Shown here: positions 1-9,892 of the stretch, piece by piece
How the letters are laid out: every line of letters starts with the position of its first letter
Numbering within the stretch: position 1 is the stretch's first letter
Source of the DNA: Thermoanaerobaculia bacterium
Lineage (GTDB): Bacteria; Acidobacteriota; Thermoanaerobaculia; Multivoradales; J023
Direction: 5' to 3'
Length of the DNA: 64,000 nucleotides
Assembly (NCBI GenBank): GCA_030431255.1
Contig: JAUIJL010000006.1
Location: 281,850-345,849 of the forward strand
The notes under the pieces: model-generated
The model's input: the letters and a program-made list of their open reading frames with translations, nothing else
What the model was told of the DNA's origin: nothing
Databases searched by the model: none
Position numbers and translations under genes: made by a program

Positions 1-1683
1 ACCGCAGCCGCGGGGCTCGGTGAGTTTCGACACTTCAACGGCATGACCGGCGCGCGCCTCTACTCGGAGATGATGGGCTCCGGGCTCGCCTGGATCGACT
101 ACGACCAGGACGGCGATCTCGACCTTTATGTGGTCCAAGGCACCATGGTCGACCCCAATCAAGACCCTGAGTCGGCGGTCTTCGCGCCCCCTGAGCCCCC
201 CTGGATCGACCGTCTCTATCGCAACGACCTCGAACCCGGCGGCGAGCCGATGTTTACCGACGTCACCGAAAGCTCGGGCATCGTGGCCGACGGTTACGGC
301 ATGGGGGTCGTGGTGGGGGATGTGGACAACGACGGCTTTCCGGATCTCTATGTGATGAACGACGGCGCCGATCAGCTGTGGCGCAATCGGGGCGACGGCA
401 CCTTTGAAGACTCGACCGAGAAGGCCGGCTTGGGCTCTCCGAAGTGGTCGGTTTCCGGCGCATTCTTCGACTATGACCGAGACGGCGACCTCGATCTCTT
501 CGTGGTCCACTACGTGGAATTCAGCGTGGCCAGAGCGAAGCCGTGCAAATCGCTCACCGGAATGCTCGACTACTGCGGCCCATTGAGCCATCCGGCCGTG
601 GCCGACCGCCTCTACCGCAATCGCGGCGACGGCACCTTTGAAGACGTGACCCGCGAGCTCGGAATCGTGGCGGAGGCCGCCGCCGGACTCGGCGTCGCGG
701 TGCTCGACTTCGACGACGACGGCCGCTTGGATCTGGCGGTCGCCAACGACGGCATGCCCAACCACCTCTGGCACAACCAGGTGTCGACGGGTCCCAACGG
801 GGCCGGCGGTTTCGTCGAGATGGCCGTGCCGGCCGGTGTCTCCGTGAACCAAGAGGGTCAAGCGGAGGCCGGCATGGGCATCGTCGCGGGTGATCCCGAC
901 GGTGACGGCGACGACGATCTATTGCTCACTCACCTGGAGCTGGAAACCCACACCTTCTATGCCAACGACGGTAGCGGCGGTTTCATCGACCGTAGCCGGT
1001 CCAGCGGCCTGGGTGGGCCGAGCTGGGATTCCACCGGTTTTGGTGTGGCTTTCCTCGACGCCGACATGGACGGCCTATTGGACGTGGTGGCGGTGGCCGG
1101 AGCGGTGAAGGTCATCCCCGAGCAACTCGAAGCCGATGAGCCGCACCCCCTCAAGATGCACAAACAGCTGTACAGAAACACCGGATCGGGTTTCGTGCTC
1201 GTAGATCCCGATGTCGCGGGTCCGGCCTTCCGTCGAAAATCCGTGGGCAGGGGACTGGCGGTCGGCGATGTGGACAACGATGGCGATTCCGATGTGGCGA
1301 TTTCCAACAATGCTGGAGCCGTGGAGCTGCTGATCAACCGCGCGGCCGAGCATCTCACGGCCGAAACCCCCGCTTCCCGATGGCTCGGCCTACGCCTTCT
1401 GGATGCCCACGGAAAGGATGCCCTAGGCGCCACCGTGGTGTCCCCGAGCAGGGTGCGCATCGGCACCGACGGCAGCTATGGCAGCTCTCGGGATCCACGT
1501 CGGGTCTTCGTCCTCAAAGGCGGCCCTGACGACACCGAGGCCCCGTCGGTCGAGATTCGCTGGGTCGACGGCACACGAGAGATTTTCCGGTCGTTGAAGA
1601 CCGGTCGATATACGACCCTTCTTCAAGGCCGAGGGCAAGCCGTGCGAGATCCCGATGAAACCACCCGAGGTGACGGAGCATGA
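1..1683 (+). CDS. CRTAC1-like FG-GAP/ASPIC-UnbV repeat protein, 5' partial
   Basis: The reading frame is already open at base 1 and gives AAAGLGEFRHFNG before the first internal ATG at 43. The same stretch (FHHFNGATG) occurs near the N-terminus of the paralogue at 12530-14359, so the gene starts left of the window. The protein is a chain of FG-GAP/VCBS-type repeats with calcium-loop motifs (DYDQDGDLDLY, DVDNDGFPDLY, DYDRDGDLDLF), expected to fold as an extracytoplasmic beta-propeller. The last ~90 residues match the ASPIC/UnbV C-terminal domain (WLGLRLLD through VEIRWVDG). Its stop overlaps the start of the following TPR lipoprotein gene in an ATGA, so the two are probably translationally coupled. 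The molecular function is unknown. Family assignment is firm; the ligand and role are not. Confidence 0.9.
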   Translation, partial: TAAAGLGEFRHFNGMTGARLYSEMMGSGLAWIDYDQDGDLDLYVVQGTMVDPNQDPESAVFAPPEPPWIDRLYRNDLEPGGEPMFTDVTESSGIVADGYGMGVVVGDVDNDGFPDLYVMNDGADQLWRNRGDGTFEDSTEKAGLGSPKWSVSGAFFDYDRDGDLDLFVVHYVEFSVARAKPCKSLTGMLDYCGPLSHPAVADRLYRNRGDGTFEDVTRELGIVAEAAAGLGVAVLDFDDDGRLDLAVANDGMPNHLWHNQVSTGPNGAGGFVEMAVPAGVSVNQEGQAEAGMGIVAGDPDGDGDDDLLLTHLELETHTFYANDGSGGFIDRSRSSGLGGPSWDSTGFGVAFLDADMDGLLDVVAVAGAVKVIPEQLEADEPHPLKMHKQLYRNTGSGFVLVDPDVAGPAFRRKSVGRGLAVGDVDNDGDSDVAISNNAGAVELLINRAAEHLTAETPASRWLGLRLLDAHGKDALGATVVSPSRVRIGTDGSYGSSRDPRRVFVLKGGPDDTEAPSVEIRWVDGTREIFRSLKTGRYTTLLQGRGQAVRDPDETTRGDGA

Positions 1684-3356
1684 TGGTTTCCGGCCGGCGC
1701 GGGATCGGGCTCGGGTTTCTGGTGCTGTCGCTCGTCGCTTGTGGCCAGGGCACGAGCCCAAAAGAGACAAGCCCGTCCGCGGGCTCCGATTCCGCTCCTG
1801 CGCCTGCGGCCGCCGAGGTGCCGACCGCCGGAAACGCCGGAAACAAGGTCCGGCTCAGCGGAGACGACCTTCCCAATCCGGACCTTTCTCAAATGGACCC
1901 CGCGGTTCGCCTTCAGCTTTCCGATGCCCGCGAGGTCGCTCTTGGACATCTCGAAGCCGGGGCGAAGGGACCGAACCTGGGAGCCGAGCTCGGCGACTTG
2001 GCCATGCTCTACCACGCTTACGATCTCCTGCCGGCTGCCGAGCAGGCTTACGGTCTGGCTCGACGCTTGGAGCCTCAGTCCGTTCAGTGGAGCTATTACG
2101 CTGGAGCGGTCGCCCAGCGATTGGGTCGCTTGGACGAAGCTATCGAGCTCTTCGAGAACGCTTGGCGGCTAGCCGGCTCGGCCTCAGACTCCGATCGAAG
2201 CGAGGAGATCCGCACTTCCATCGCCTGGCGCCTGGGGCGGGTGTTGCGACAGGCGAATCAAGGAGACCCGGCGAAAGCCTGGCTCGAACGGGCGGAGCCC
2301 AACGCTCAACAATGTCCCGCCGCTCTATTCGAGCTCGGTCAGCTCGCTCTATCCGAGGACCGCCCCGAAGAGGCGGTGAGATTTCTCGAGCGGGCCTTGG
2401 AGATACAAAGCGACGCATTGCAGGTGCTCTTTCCCCTGGGACAGGCATTGAGGCGTGCCGGACGGACAGATGAGGCCCAGGTTTACCTACGACGGAGCGC
2501 GGAGCGGGAGCAGAGCATCGGCGGGCGTGCCCGTTGTGTCGATCCCCTGGACGCTCGCCTCGGTGAGCGCACTACCGGCGCCGCGGCTCTCATCACCCGT
2601 GGCCAACACGCGCGATTCGCCGGCGATCTCGATGCTGCCATCGAAGAATTCAAACGAGCTGTAGAGCTGGCCCCTGACGACCCGATCGCCCATCAGGCCC
2701 TGGCGAGGGGCTGGGCGGAGAAGGGTGATCTAGCCGCGGCGGTCGAGCACTTCCGCCGGGCCTCGCAGCTGGATCCCGAATCACCGACCCTCGCCAACGA
2801 TCTGGCGATCCTCCTAGCCCAATCCGGACGAGCCTCGGAAGCAGCCGACGTGCTGCACGGGGTGCTGGCCCGTCATCCGACTTTTTTTCCGTCTTGGCTC
2901 GCTTTAGCCAACACCCAATTGGTCCAGGGGGCTTCCGCCGAGGCGTTGCGGAGCATCGATCAAGCTCTCTCCTTGGAGCCCGGCCATCCAAAAGCTCGGG
3001 GCAGACGCGCTCAAATATTGATGGCCTTGGGACGCCGCGAGGAAGCGGCGACGGAGATGGCACTCCTCCTCAAAGAGCATCCACCGGAGGATCCCAACGA
3101 GCGGATTCGCATGGCGGGCGCACTGGTCCAGCTGGGCGACACCCAGACCGCCGCTTCCTTATTGGCTGCGATGGTTGATGACGTCTCCATTCCGGCTCCG
3201 TCCAGGGCACGAGCCCATCTGGGCCTAGCCGGATTGGACCTTCAGCGGGGAAACGTCGACGGAGCTAGAAGCCGGTTGAGCTCAGCCCTTGAGCTGGACC
3301 CGAGTCTCCAGCCCGCGAGAGAAATGATGCGCCGGCTGTCCGACCCTGGTCGCTGA
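1680..3356 (+). CDS. TPR-repeat lipoprotein
   Basis: 558 residues. The N-terminus is a lipoprotein signal (hydrophobic LGFLVLSLVAC, lipobox LVAC with Cys21), followed by an Ala/Pro/Ser-rich linker and then many tetratricopeptide repeats to the end (for example the A..EF..A..L.P.D..AH..LA pattern). It should be a membrane-anchored protein-interaction scaffold outside the cytoplasm. It overlaps the upstream CRTAC1-like gene by ATGA. The start of the mature part (LPNPDLSQMD, then LAMLYHAYDLL and VQWSYYAGAV) resembles the TPR lipoprotein at 10402-12507 (LPDRDLDQFD, VRWPYLNGFL), which also follows a CRTAC1-like gene. The two operons are therefore paralogous. The specific partner is unknown. Confidence 0.88.
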   Translation: MMVSGRRGIGLGFLVLSLVACGQGTSPKETSPSAGSDSAPAPAAAEVPTAGNAGNKVRLSGDDLPNPDLSQMDPAVRLQLSDAREVALGHLEAGAKGPNLGAELGDLAMLYHAYDLLPAAEQAYGLARRLEPQSVQWSYYAGAVAQRLGRLDEAIELFENAWRLAGSASDSDRSEEIRTSIAWRLGRVLRQANQGDPAKAWLERAEPNAQQCPAALFELGQLALSEDRPEEAVRFLERALEIQSDALQVLFPLGQALRRAGRTDEAQVYLRRSAEREQSIGGRARCVDPLDARLGERTTGAAALITRGQHARFAGDLDAAIEEFKRAVELAPDDPIAHQALARGWAEKGDLAAAVEHFRRASQLDPESPTLANDLAILLAQSGRASEAADVLHGVLARHPTFFPSWLALANTQLVQGASAEALRSIDQALSLEPGHPKARGRRAQILMALGRREEAATEMALLLKEHPPEDPNERIRMAGALVQLGDTQTAASLLAAMVDDVSIPAPSRARAHLGLAGLDLQRGNVDGARSRLSSALELDPSLQPAREMMRRLSDPGR

Positions 3357-3729
3357 AGACCGGATTCCCTGGAGAATCCCGGTATAGACCCGATCGCTGG
3401 TCGCCAAAGGCTTCCAGTTCTACCGTCAAGACATTTTATTTATTCTCACTGTTATCTTGGGCCGGTATGCTGATGGTATTCGTCGGTTAATTTCTGTCGA
3501 TGGATAAGCTCGGTTTCGATGTGCTCACGTGTGTTATGCCTTGAAGAAGATGACTCTCGGTGGCCCGCACGCCACACGACCGGCTCCGAAGCGATGACTT
3601 GAGCTCTCCGGAAATTTCGAGCGTTTTCCGGAATTTGCTCTCGGGTCTACCCTGGTTCATTGAATCAGATGGCGATGGACCTGAACCGTTGGGCGGCCGT
3701 GTATAGGTTCCACCCCCGGCGAGACCTTG
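3357..3729. other. Intergenic region before the histidine kinase
   Basis: No convincing gene in 373 bases. It includes an AT-rich stretch at about 3430-3460 and an 8-bp inverted repeat, TCCGGAAA at 3607-3614 and TTTCCGGA at 3625-3632, with a 10-base loop and no following T-run. The inverted repeat is a possible operator or mRNA hairpin about 100 bases before the kinase start. No clear promoter was identified. Confidence 0.5.
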
Positions 3730-6480
3730 ATGCTCAAACCCACCTCACCAGAGCATGAACATCGCGTAGCCGGCCAAGCCAAAGCCGGCTCCGGCGAACG
3801 AGCGCTGCTCTCGTCGGCGATGGAGGCATCGAACATTCAGCTGGGCATCGTGGAGTTGGGGCCTCCCGATCATCTCCGTTTGGTGACCTGCACCTCCGCC
3901 TTCGCCGAGCTGCTCGAGCTGGGATCCCCACCGACTACCGACAGCGGTTGCGACCTGTCTTCCTGTCTGGGCCAAGATCTCATGGGCCTGTGGCAGGAAA
4001 GCTGTCTAGATGCTTGGCGCAATGACGGCACGACCCGATTTCAATATCTGGATACCAGCACCCAGCCCGCTCGCCGATTGGGCTTTGCCGTGTCTCCGCT
4101 GCCGGCCATGGAAGGCTCCGAGGATTGCGACACCCGGAAACATAGATGCAGCGTGCGCATCGAGCACCTCTCCGAGAGCTTCCCACCGCCGGTCGAGGTC
4201 GAAGGCGAGGCTCGCGACTCCCAATTCCGTCACTTGATCGATAGCCTTCCGGCATTGATCTGGACCTCGGGCACCGACGGCGAACGCGACTACTTCAACA
4301 AATCTTGGGCGGCGTTCACCGGTCGACCGGTTGAAGAGGACCTGGGCTTGGGTTGGACCGCCCACATTCACCGGGACGACCTAGACGGCTATTTGGAAGC
4401 TTTCCGCGACGCATTGCATGCCCGCCAAGGGTTCAAGATCGAATATCGCTTGGCAGCCCAAGACGGCACTTTCCACTGGATGCTCGACGAAGGAGTTCCC
4501 CGGTTCCGTTCCGATGGCGAGCTGCTGGGATTCGTCGCGACCTGCACCGACATCACCGAGCGCCGCAACACCGAGCACCGCCTCACCTCCAGTGAGCAGT
4601 GGCATCGGGAGTTGATCGAAGGTACCGACAATCTCGTGCTTCAGATCGATCCCGAAGGGCGTTTGGTCTTTGCCAATCCTATTTGCCGAGAAATCTTGGG
4701 CTCCGAGCCGGAGGAGTGCATCGGTTTTCCGTTCCTCCATTTCGTGCACACCGAGGATCGCGAGCGGACCCAAAGGCAGCTCGAGATCTGGCGCATGGGA
4801 ACGACGAGCGATGTCCACTTCGAGAACCGGCTGGTCAGCCGACAAGGCGAGATCCACGATCTGTTGTGGACCGTCAACGCCCATCTCGATGGCGGTGACC
4901 TGATCTCCCTCAGCTGCATCGGCCAGGACATTACCGAGCGAAAACGCTCCGAGCGAATCCACAAGATCCAATCACAGGTTTTGGAAAGCATGATCGAGGG
5001 CGTCACCCTCGCCAACCAAGGCGGATTCGTGCTTTACACCAACCGTGCCTTGGACGAGATGTTCGGTTACGGACCGGGGGAGCTGATCGGTCAACACCTC
5101 AGCGAGCTTCACGGCACCCCCAAGGAGCTGACCCTCAGCGAGCTGACCCAACAGCTGAAGGACCAAGGCACCTATGTGGGTGAGTTCACCCACCAGCGCA
5201 AGAGCGGCGCCTCTTTCCACACCATCGCCCGCATGCAGAGCCTCGATATCGAAGGTGCGGTGCATTGGGTATCGGTGATCGAGGACGTCAACGAGAAGCG
5301 ATTGGCGGAGGAAGATCGCGAGCGGCTCGATGCCAGGGTTCGGCAGGCTCAGAAATTGGAGAGCCTGGGTGTGCTGGCCGGCGGCATTGCTCACGACTTC
5401 AACAACCTGCTGATGGTTATCCTGGGCAACGCCAGCTTGGTGTTACAGGATTTGGATCCCGCCTCGTCGTCGTACAAGGACCTCGAGCAGATCGAAACGG
5501 CCGCGGTTCGAGCCTCGGATCTCACCAAGCAGATGCTGGCCTATTCCGGACGCGGCCAATTCTTGGTCGAGCCCACGGATCTCTCCGTGATGATCGAGGA
5601 GATCGACCACCTTTTGGACAGCTCGATCGGTAAAAACGCGATCCTCAACTTCCATCTGCCGAAGGGCTTGAGGCGCGTGGAAGGGGATATCTCTCAGCTC
5701 CGCCAGGTCATCATGAGCTTGGTCAACAACGCGTCCGAGGCCTTGGACGATCATGGCGGCGTGATTCTGGTGCGCACGGGTACCGGCTTCTATGAGCAGG
5801 ACGACCTGAAGGACACCTTCCTGGCCGACGATCTACCCCAAGGCCACTACGCCTACATCGAGGTTTCCGACAACGGCATCGGCATGGCCGAGGAAATTCA
5901 ATCGAAGATTTTCGATCCTTTCTTCACCACCAAATTCACCGGACGTGGCCTCGGTCTGGCCGCTGTGCTCGGCATTGTGCGCGGCCATCGCGGCGGTATC
6001 AAAGTGCAGAGTGAGCCCGGCGAAGGCTCCACCTTCACGGTCCTGCTGCCCTGCGTGGACGAAGCCGAAGCGGAAGAGGATGCGGCAGAAGCGGACGCCG
6101 GGAGCCTGTTGATGCAGGGCACGGTGCTGTTGGTCGACGACGACCACAGTGTCAGGCATATGGCCCGCAGAATGCTGGAAAGGCTGGGCATGGCGGTCCT
6201 CGACGCGGAAGGCGGCGAGCAGGCCTTGGAGGTCTACGGCACCCACGCCGGCCAGATCTCTGTGGTCATTTTGGACCTGACCATGCCGAAAATTGACGGA
6301 TTGGAAACCTTCCGTCGGCTCAAGCTGATCGATCCGTCCGTGAAGGTGGTGCTTTCCAGCGGTTATAGCGAGCAAATCGCTGCCGAGCGGTTCGACAACG
6401 AGGCCCTGGCTGGCTTCCTACAAAAGCCCTATCGCCAAGTCGAGCTGGTGCTCTGCCTCAAAAGCGTCCTCGGTTTCTAG
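3730..6480 (+). CDS. Hybrid sensor histidine kinase, three PAS domains plus receiver
   Basis: About 916 residues with no evident signal peptide or membrane helix, so probably a cytoplasmic sensor. After an unassigned ~160-residue N-terminus come three PAS/PAC modules: about 165-285 (WTSGTDGERDYFNKSW ... ITERR), 290-410 and 415-530. The dimerisation/phosphoacceptor segment reads AGGIAHDFNNLL, with His at ~555. The HATPase_c domain follows (N box VNNASEAL, G1 DNGIGMAEE, then FFTTKFTGRGLGL). A C-terminal receiver has the acidic patch VDDD, phosphoacceptor Asp ~849 in ILDLTMP, and the conserved Lys in LQKPYR. I use ATG 3730; TTG 3727 is also in frame. No cognate regulator is adjacent. It ends 6 bases from the convergent helicase gene. 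Signal and output are unknown. Confidence 0.93.
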   Translation: MLKPTSPEHEHRVAGQAKAGSGERALLSSAMEASNIQLGIVELGPPDHLRLVTCTSAFAELLELGSPPTTDSGCDLSSCLGQDLMGLWQESCLDAWRNDGTTRFQYLDTSTQPARRLGFAVSPLPAMEGSEDCDTRKHRCSVRIEHLSESFPPPVEVEGEARDSQFRHLIDSLPALIWTSGTDGERDYFNKSWAAFTGRPVEEDLGLGWTAHIHRDDLDGYLEAFRDALHARQGFKIEYRLAAQDGTFHWMLDEGVPRFRSDGELLGFVATCTDITERRNTEHRLTSSEQWHRELIEGTDNLVLQIDPEGRLVFANPICREILGSEPEECIGFPFLHFVHTEDRERTQRQLEIWRMGTTSDVHFENRLVSRQGEIHDLLWTVNAHLDGGDLISLSCIGQDITERKRSERIHKIQSQVLESMIEGVTLANQGGFVLYTNRALDEMFGYGPGELIGQHLSELHGTPKELTLSELTQQLKDQGTYVGEFTHQRKSGASFHTIARMQSLDIEGAVHWVSVIEDVNEKRLAEEDRERLDARVRQAQKLESLGVLAGGIAHDFNNLLMVILGNASLVLQDLDPASSSYKDLEQIETAAVRASDLTKQMLAYSGRGQFLVEPTDLSVMIEEIDHLLDSSIGKNAILNFHLPKGLRRVEGDISQLRQVIMSLVNNASEALDDHGGVILVRTGTGFYEQDDLKDTFLADDLPQGHYAYIEVSDNGIGMAEEIQSKIFDPFFTTKFTGRGLGLAAVLGIVRGHRGGIKVQSEPGEGSTFTVLLPCVDEAEAEEDAAEADAGSLLMQGTVLLVDDDHSVRHMARRMLERLGMAVLDAEGGEQALEVYGTHAGQISVVILDLTMPKIDGLETFRRLKLIDPSVKVVLSSGYSEQIAAERFDNEALAGFLQKPYRQVELVLCLKSVLGF

Positions 6481-6486
6481 CTGTCT

Positions 6487-9400
6487 CTAGCTGAGCAAGA
6501 CTTTGAGATCGTCGGCGGAGAGGTCGCCGATCAGGCTCTTGTCCGCGGACAAAATGGCGTCTGCGAGCTGTTTCTTCGAGCCCTGAAGCTCCATGATTTT
6601 CTCTTCCACTGTGCCTCGGCTGATCAAGCGATAAGCAAAAACCGGCCGGGTTTGACCGATGCGGTGGGCACGATCCACGGCTTGCGCTTCGACCGCGGGG
6701 TTCCACCACGGATCCAAGATGAAGACGTAATCCGCGGCGGTGAGGTTCAAACCCACGCCGCCCGCTTTCAAGCTGATCAGGAAGAGTCGGCAATCGGGAT
6801 CTGTCTGGAATCGCTCCACCTTCTCTTGCCGACGCCGGGTACGACCATCGAGATATTCGTAGGTCACACCTTTGGGGTCCAATCGCTGTCGCAAAATCGA
6901 CAATAGGGACGTGAATTGGGAGAAGACCAACGCCTTGTGGCCCTCGTCCAGAACCTCTTCCAGATGCTCCAAAAGGGTGTCGATCTTGGCGCTCGGCTCT
7001 TCCGACAATTCGCTGTCGATCAGACCCGGATGACAAGCGGCCTGGCGAAGCCGTAGCAACGCTTCGAGCACCTGGATCTTGGACTTTCTCAAACCCACCT
7101 GCTCGATTCGCTCGTTGAGGGAAATGCGGTAGTGATCCCGCAGCTCGTCGTAGAGCTTCAGCTGCCGGCCGTCCAGCTCGCAGTAGAGAGTCAGCTCGGT
7201 CTTGGCCGGCAGATCCTTTAGCACCTGCTCCTTGGTACGGCGGAAGATGAACGGCTTGAGCGCCGAGGAGATCGCGGCCAATTGCTCGCTGTCGGCATCG
7301 GCACCGACCAAGTCCTTGAGCACCGATTGGCTGAGCATGCCCGGATTCAAGAATTCAAAAATCGACCACAGCTCGCCCAGGTGATTTTCCACCGGCGTGC
7401 CGGTGAGCGCCAGACGGTGGTGGGACCGAATTTGTCGACACGCTTTGGCCGCTTGAGAGGAAGAATTCTTGATCGCCTGGGCTTCGTCGAGAATCGCGTA
7501 ATCGAATTCGATCTTTTGCAGCTCTTCGATGTCTCGTCGCAACGTGCCGTAGGTGGTCACGATGACATCGTATTCATCGAAGAAGTCCAGGAATTCCTCG
7601 CGCCCGGGACCGGTGTAGTTCAACAAGCGCAGCTTCGGGGTGAAGCCGGCCGCCTCCTCGATCCAGTTGTGGACCAAGCTTCGGGGCACCACGATCACCG
7701 ATGGCAACCGCTCCCAGGCCGGCACCGGGCGAGCTCTCCTCAGCTGCAGCAAAGCCAGCACCTGAACGGTTTTTCCGAGGCCCATATCGTCCGCGAGGCA
7801 ACCGCCGAAGCCGTTGTCTTTCAAGAATTTGAGCCAACCCAAACCTTCTTGTTGGTAGGTCCGAAGGGTGCCTTTGAAACCCCGCGGCTCCTTGGCGGCC
7901 TCTACGGACTCAAAGGCCTGTAGCTGGGAACGGACTTTTTCGAAGTCCCGGCCCAGCTCGACATCCTCGCCCTTGAGGAGATTGTCCAACAACAGGGTCT
8001 GCGAGGGTAAGAATCTCACCGCTTCTTCGGATTCGGTCGGCTCGACGATGCTCGCCGCCAAGGCGGCATAGCGCTCGATCCACTCCTCGGGCAGCAAACC
8101 ATGGGTGCCGTCGTCCAGCCGGACGAAGAACTCACCACGTCGGATCGCGGAGAGGATGGCCGGCAGGCTTGCGGTGGTGTTGCCGTATTCCACCTCGCCT
8201 TCGAGCTCGAACCAATCGACGCTCGAAGAAACACTGAGACTGAGCTGTGGCTTGCTGATCCGGCGCAAACGCTGACCTTCGGCATCCACCAACCATCCAT
8301 GGTCGATCAAGCGGGTCGCGATCTCGGGGAAGTCCCGTAGCCGGGCTCGGTATTTCGCTTTTTTAGCTTTCGAGCCTTCCTCTGGTTGGAAGATCAACAA
8401 ACCGTGCTCTTTGAGATCTTCCCGCAGGTCCTTTTCCCGCTCGAGATCCCGGAAGATCAAGCGACCGTGGGGCCGATCGACGATTCGGTCTTTGGACCCG
8501 GCTCGTTTCTCGTATTTGTCGTCCACCAAGAAGCCGTCGTAGTCGAACCAGATATTGCCTTCGAGCATCGGCGGCAGCTGATCGCTACCCATGGTTCGGA
8601 AGGTGATTCCGGGGGTCGGGTCGACAAAAATCTCGTCCAACAGCCATTGGACGGGGATGTCGAGGGGCGGTAGGACCGGCATGCTCCAGAGATCTTCGAG
8701 CATGGCGTCGATCTCCGACTCGGGGATTTTGATCTCTCCGTCCCGCCGGATCATGGAGATCCACGAGAAGTGTCGGTCGGTTTCCAGGCGCGCGACCCGC
8801 TCGCGGAATACGACAATGCCCTCGAGCAAGAGCAGAGGTTGGGAAAGCTCGCAGACCTCGCTTTCGCGCTCCAATCGTCCGGAGATCCGAGTGAGCACCT
8901 GCTCACCGCTTTCCTCGCGCTCCACCTCGAGCACAAACTCCCAAGGTGAGCCCATATCCCATTCCAGGTCGTGGTGCTCCACGTGGGCTTCGTCCACTCC
9001 GTGAATCCAGCCGAATCGCCCGGTGGCGGAAAGCCGAGGGATGATGCTCTCGTAGAGCACCGGTGGCACCACTCCGCTGAGATATGCCTCGGATCGCTCG
9101 GAAGCCGCCGTTCCTCCCGAGCGCGGCATGGCGAGCAACACCTTGAGGAATTCTCGGTCCTCGGAAAATAGCGCGCCGTTCTCCCAATCGCTGACGCCCA
9201 TGCGCCGAAGCGTGGCCCCCTCTTCCTTGCCCATGGGCTGAAAGACGTCGACCACCAGCTGATTGGAATTCATGCTCTTCAGCACATTGATCCGATAGTG
9301 AGCGAAACGGCGAGGGTCTGACGTGTCTTTCCCGGCTTGCGGAAGCTCTTCTTCGATTTGCTCGCGCAAGCTCCTGAATTTCTGCCGCCAGGACAGTTTT

Positions 9401-9798
9401 TCTATCTGGGCCACGGCCGGTTGACCGATGCGCACATCCTCGTCGTCGATCAATGCCTCGGCATCGCTCGACTCCAGGAATACTTGGAGCTGGCCGTTGC
9501 CCGCGACCTTCTTTCCCAATCCCCGCTGGTCGGCGGTCAAGAGGGTCGCCCAGATGTGCTTGCACAAACGGCCGGCCATGTACCGAGGGCATTGACAAGA
9601 AGCCGTCAGAATTCCTGAGTGCTCCGAATCGAACCAATCGATTTGAACCTCATAGGTTCTGCCCGCTCCACGAACGGTCGCGTTGAGGCCGTAGTCGTCG
9701 CTGGCATCGATTCTTATGCGACGTTGCTCGAAATAGAGCTTTCCTCGCTCTCGATCATTCGTTGCTATCTCGTGGGAACATCTCTTCTCAAAGGACAC
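6487..9798 (-). CDS. SWIM zinc-finger SNF2-family helicase
   Basis: 1103 residues. An N-terminal SWIM zinc finger is visible (Cys68-x-Cys70-x8-Cys79-x-His81). A long middle region of unassigned fold follows, then a SNF2_N ATPase: Walker A DDMGLGKT at ~668-676, DEAQAIKN, LTGTPVENHLGELWSIFEF. The C-terminal helicase lobe ends with VDRAHRIGQTRPVFAYRLI. Bacterial SWIM/SNF2 proteins are DNA-dependent translocases thought to remodel nucleoprotein or RNA polymerase complexes; the exact job is unknown. The start is GTG at 9798, with a weak AAGG about 9 bases upstream. The 3' end of a small ORF (9788-9892) overlaps this start by 11 bases. Confidence 0.92.
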   Translation of the reverse strand: MSFEKRCSHEIATNDRERGKLYFEQRRIRIDASDDYGLNATVRGAGRTYEVQIDWFDSEHSGILTASCQCPRYMAGRLCKHIWATLLTADQRGLGKKVAGNGQLQVFLESSDAEALIDDEDVRIGQPAVAQIEKLSWRQKFRSLREQIEEELPQAGKDTSDPRRFAHYRINVLKSMNSNQLVVDVFQPMGKEEGATLRRMGVSDWENGALFSEDREFLKVLLAMPRSGGTAASERSEAYLSGVVPPVLYESIIPRLSATGRFGWIHGVDEAHVEHHDLEWDMGSPWEFVLEVEREESGEQVLTRISGRLERESEVCELSQPLLLLEGIVVFRERVARLETDRHFSWISMIRRDGEIKIPESEIDAMLEDLWSMPVLPPLDIPVQWLLDEIFVDPTPGITFRTMGSDQLPPMLEGNIWFDYDGFLVDDKYEKRAGSKDRIVDRPHGRLIFRDLEREKDLREDLKEHGLLIFQPEEGSKAKKAKYRARLRDFPEIATRLIDHGWLVDAEGQRLRRISKPQLSLSVSSSVDWFELEGEVEYGNTTASLPAILSAIRRGEFFVRLDDGTHGLLPEEWIERYAALAASIVEPTESEEAVRFLPSQTLLLDNLLKGEDVELGRDFEKVRSQLQAFESVEAAKEPRGFKGTLRTYQQEGLGWLKFLKDNGFGGCLADDMGLGKTVQVLALLQLRRARPVPAWERLPSVIVVPRSLVHNWIEEAAGFTPKLRLLNYTGPGREEFLDFFDEYDVIVTTYGTLRRDIEELQKIEFDYAILDEAQAIKNSSSQAAKACRQIRSHHRLALTGTPVENHLGELWSIFEFLNPGMLSQSVLKDLVGADADSEQLAAISSALKPFIFRRTKEQVLKDLPAKTELTLYCELDGRQLKLYDELRDHYRISLNERIEQVGLRKSKIQVLEALLRLRQAACHPGLIDSELSEEPSAKIDTLLEHLEEVLDEGHKALVFSQFTSLLSILRQRLDPKGVTYEYLDGRTRRRQEKVERFQTDPDCRLFLISLKAGGVGLNLTAADYVFILDPWWNPAVEAQAVDRAHRIGQTRPVFAYRLISRGTVEEKIMELQGSKKQLADAILSADKSLIGDLSADDLKVLLS

Positions 9799-9892
9799 GC
9801 TCGAGACCTTTCACTGTCTTCACCATCTCCACAGCCATGGCGTTCTGTGGAGATTTCTTGGTCACCATGCTCGCAAGCTCATCGTCGTTCAT
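9788..9892 (-). CDS. Candidate 34-residue small ORF overlapping the helicase start
   Basis: ATG at 9892 opens a 35-codon frame whose product begins MNDDELASMVTKK and ends VKGLERVL. Its TGA at 9788-9790 lies 11 bases past the GTG of the SNF2 gene, so its translation could couple to that gene. The composition (amphipathic, Val/Lys/Glu-rich) looks protein-like. There is no strong ribosome-binding site (GCCGGG lies about 8 bases upstream), and I recognise no family. It may be a chance ORF or leader peptide. Confidence 0.3.
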   Translation of the reverse strand: MNDDELASMVTKKSPQNAMAVEMVKTVKGLERVL

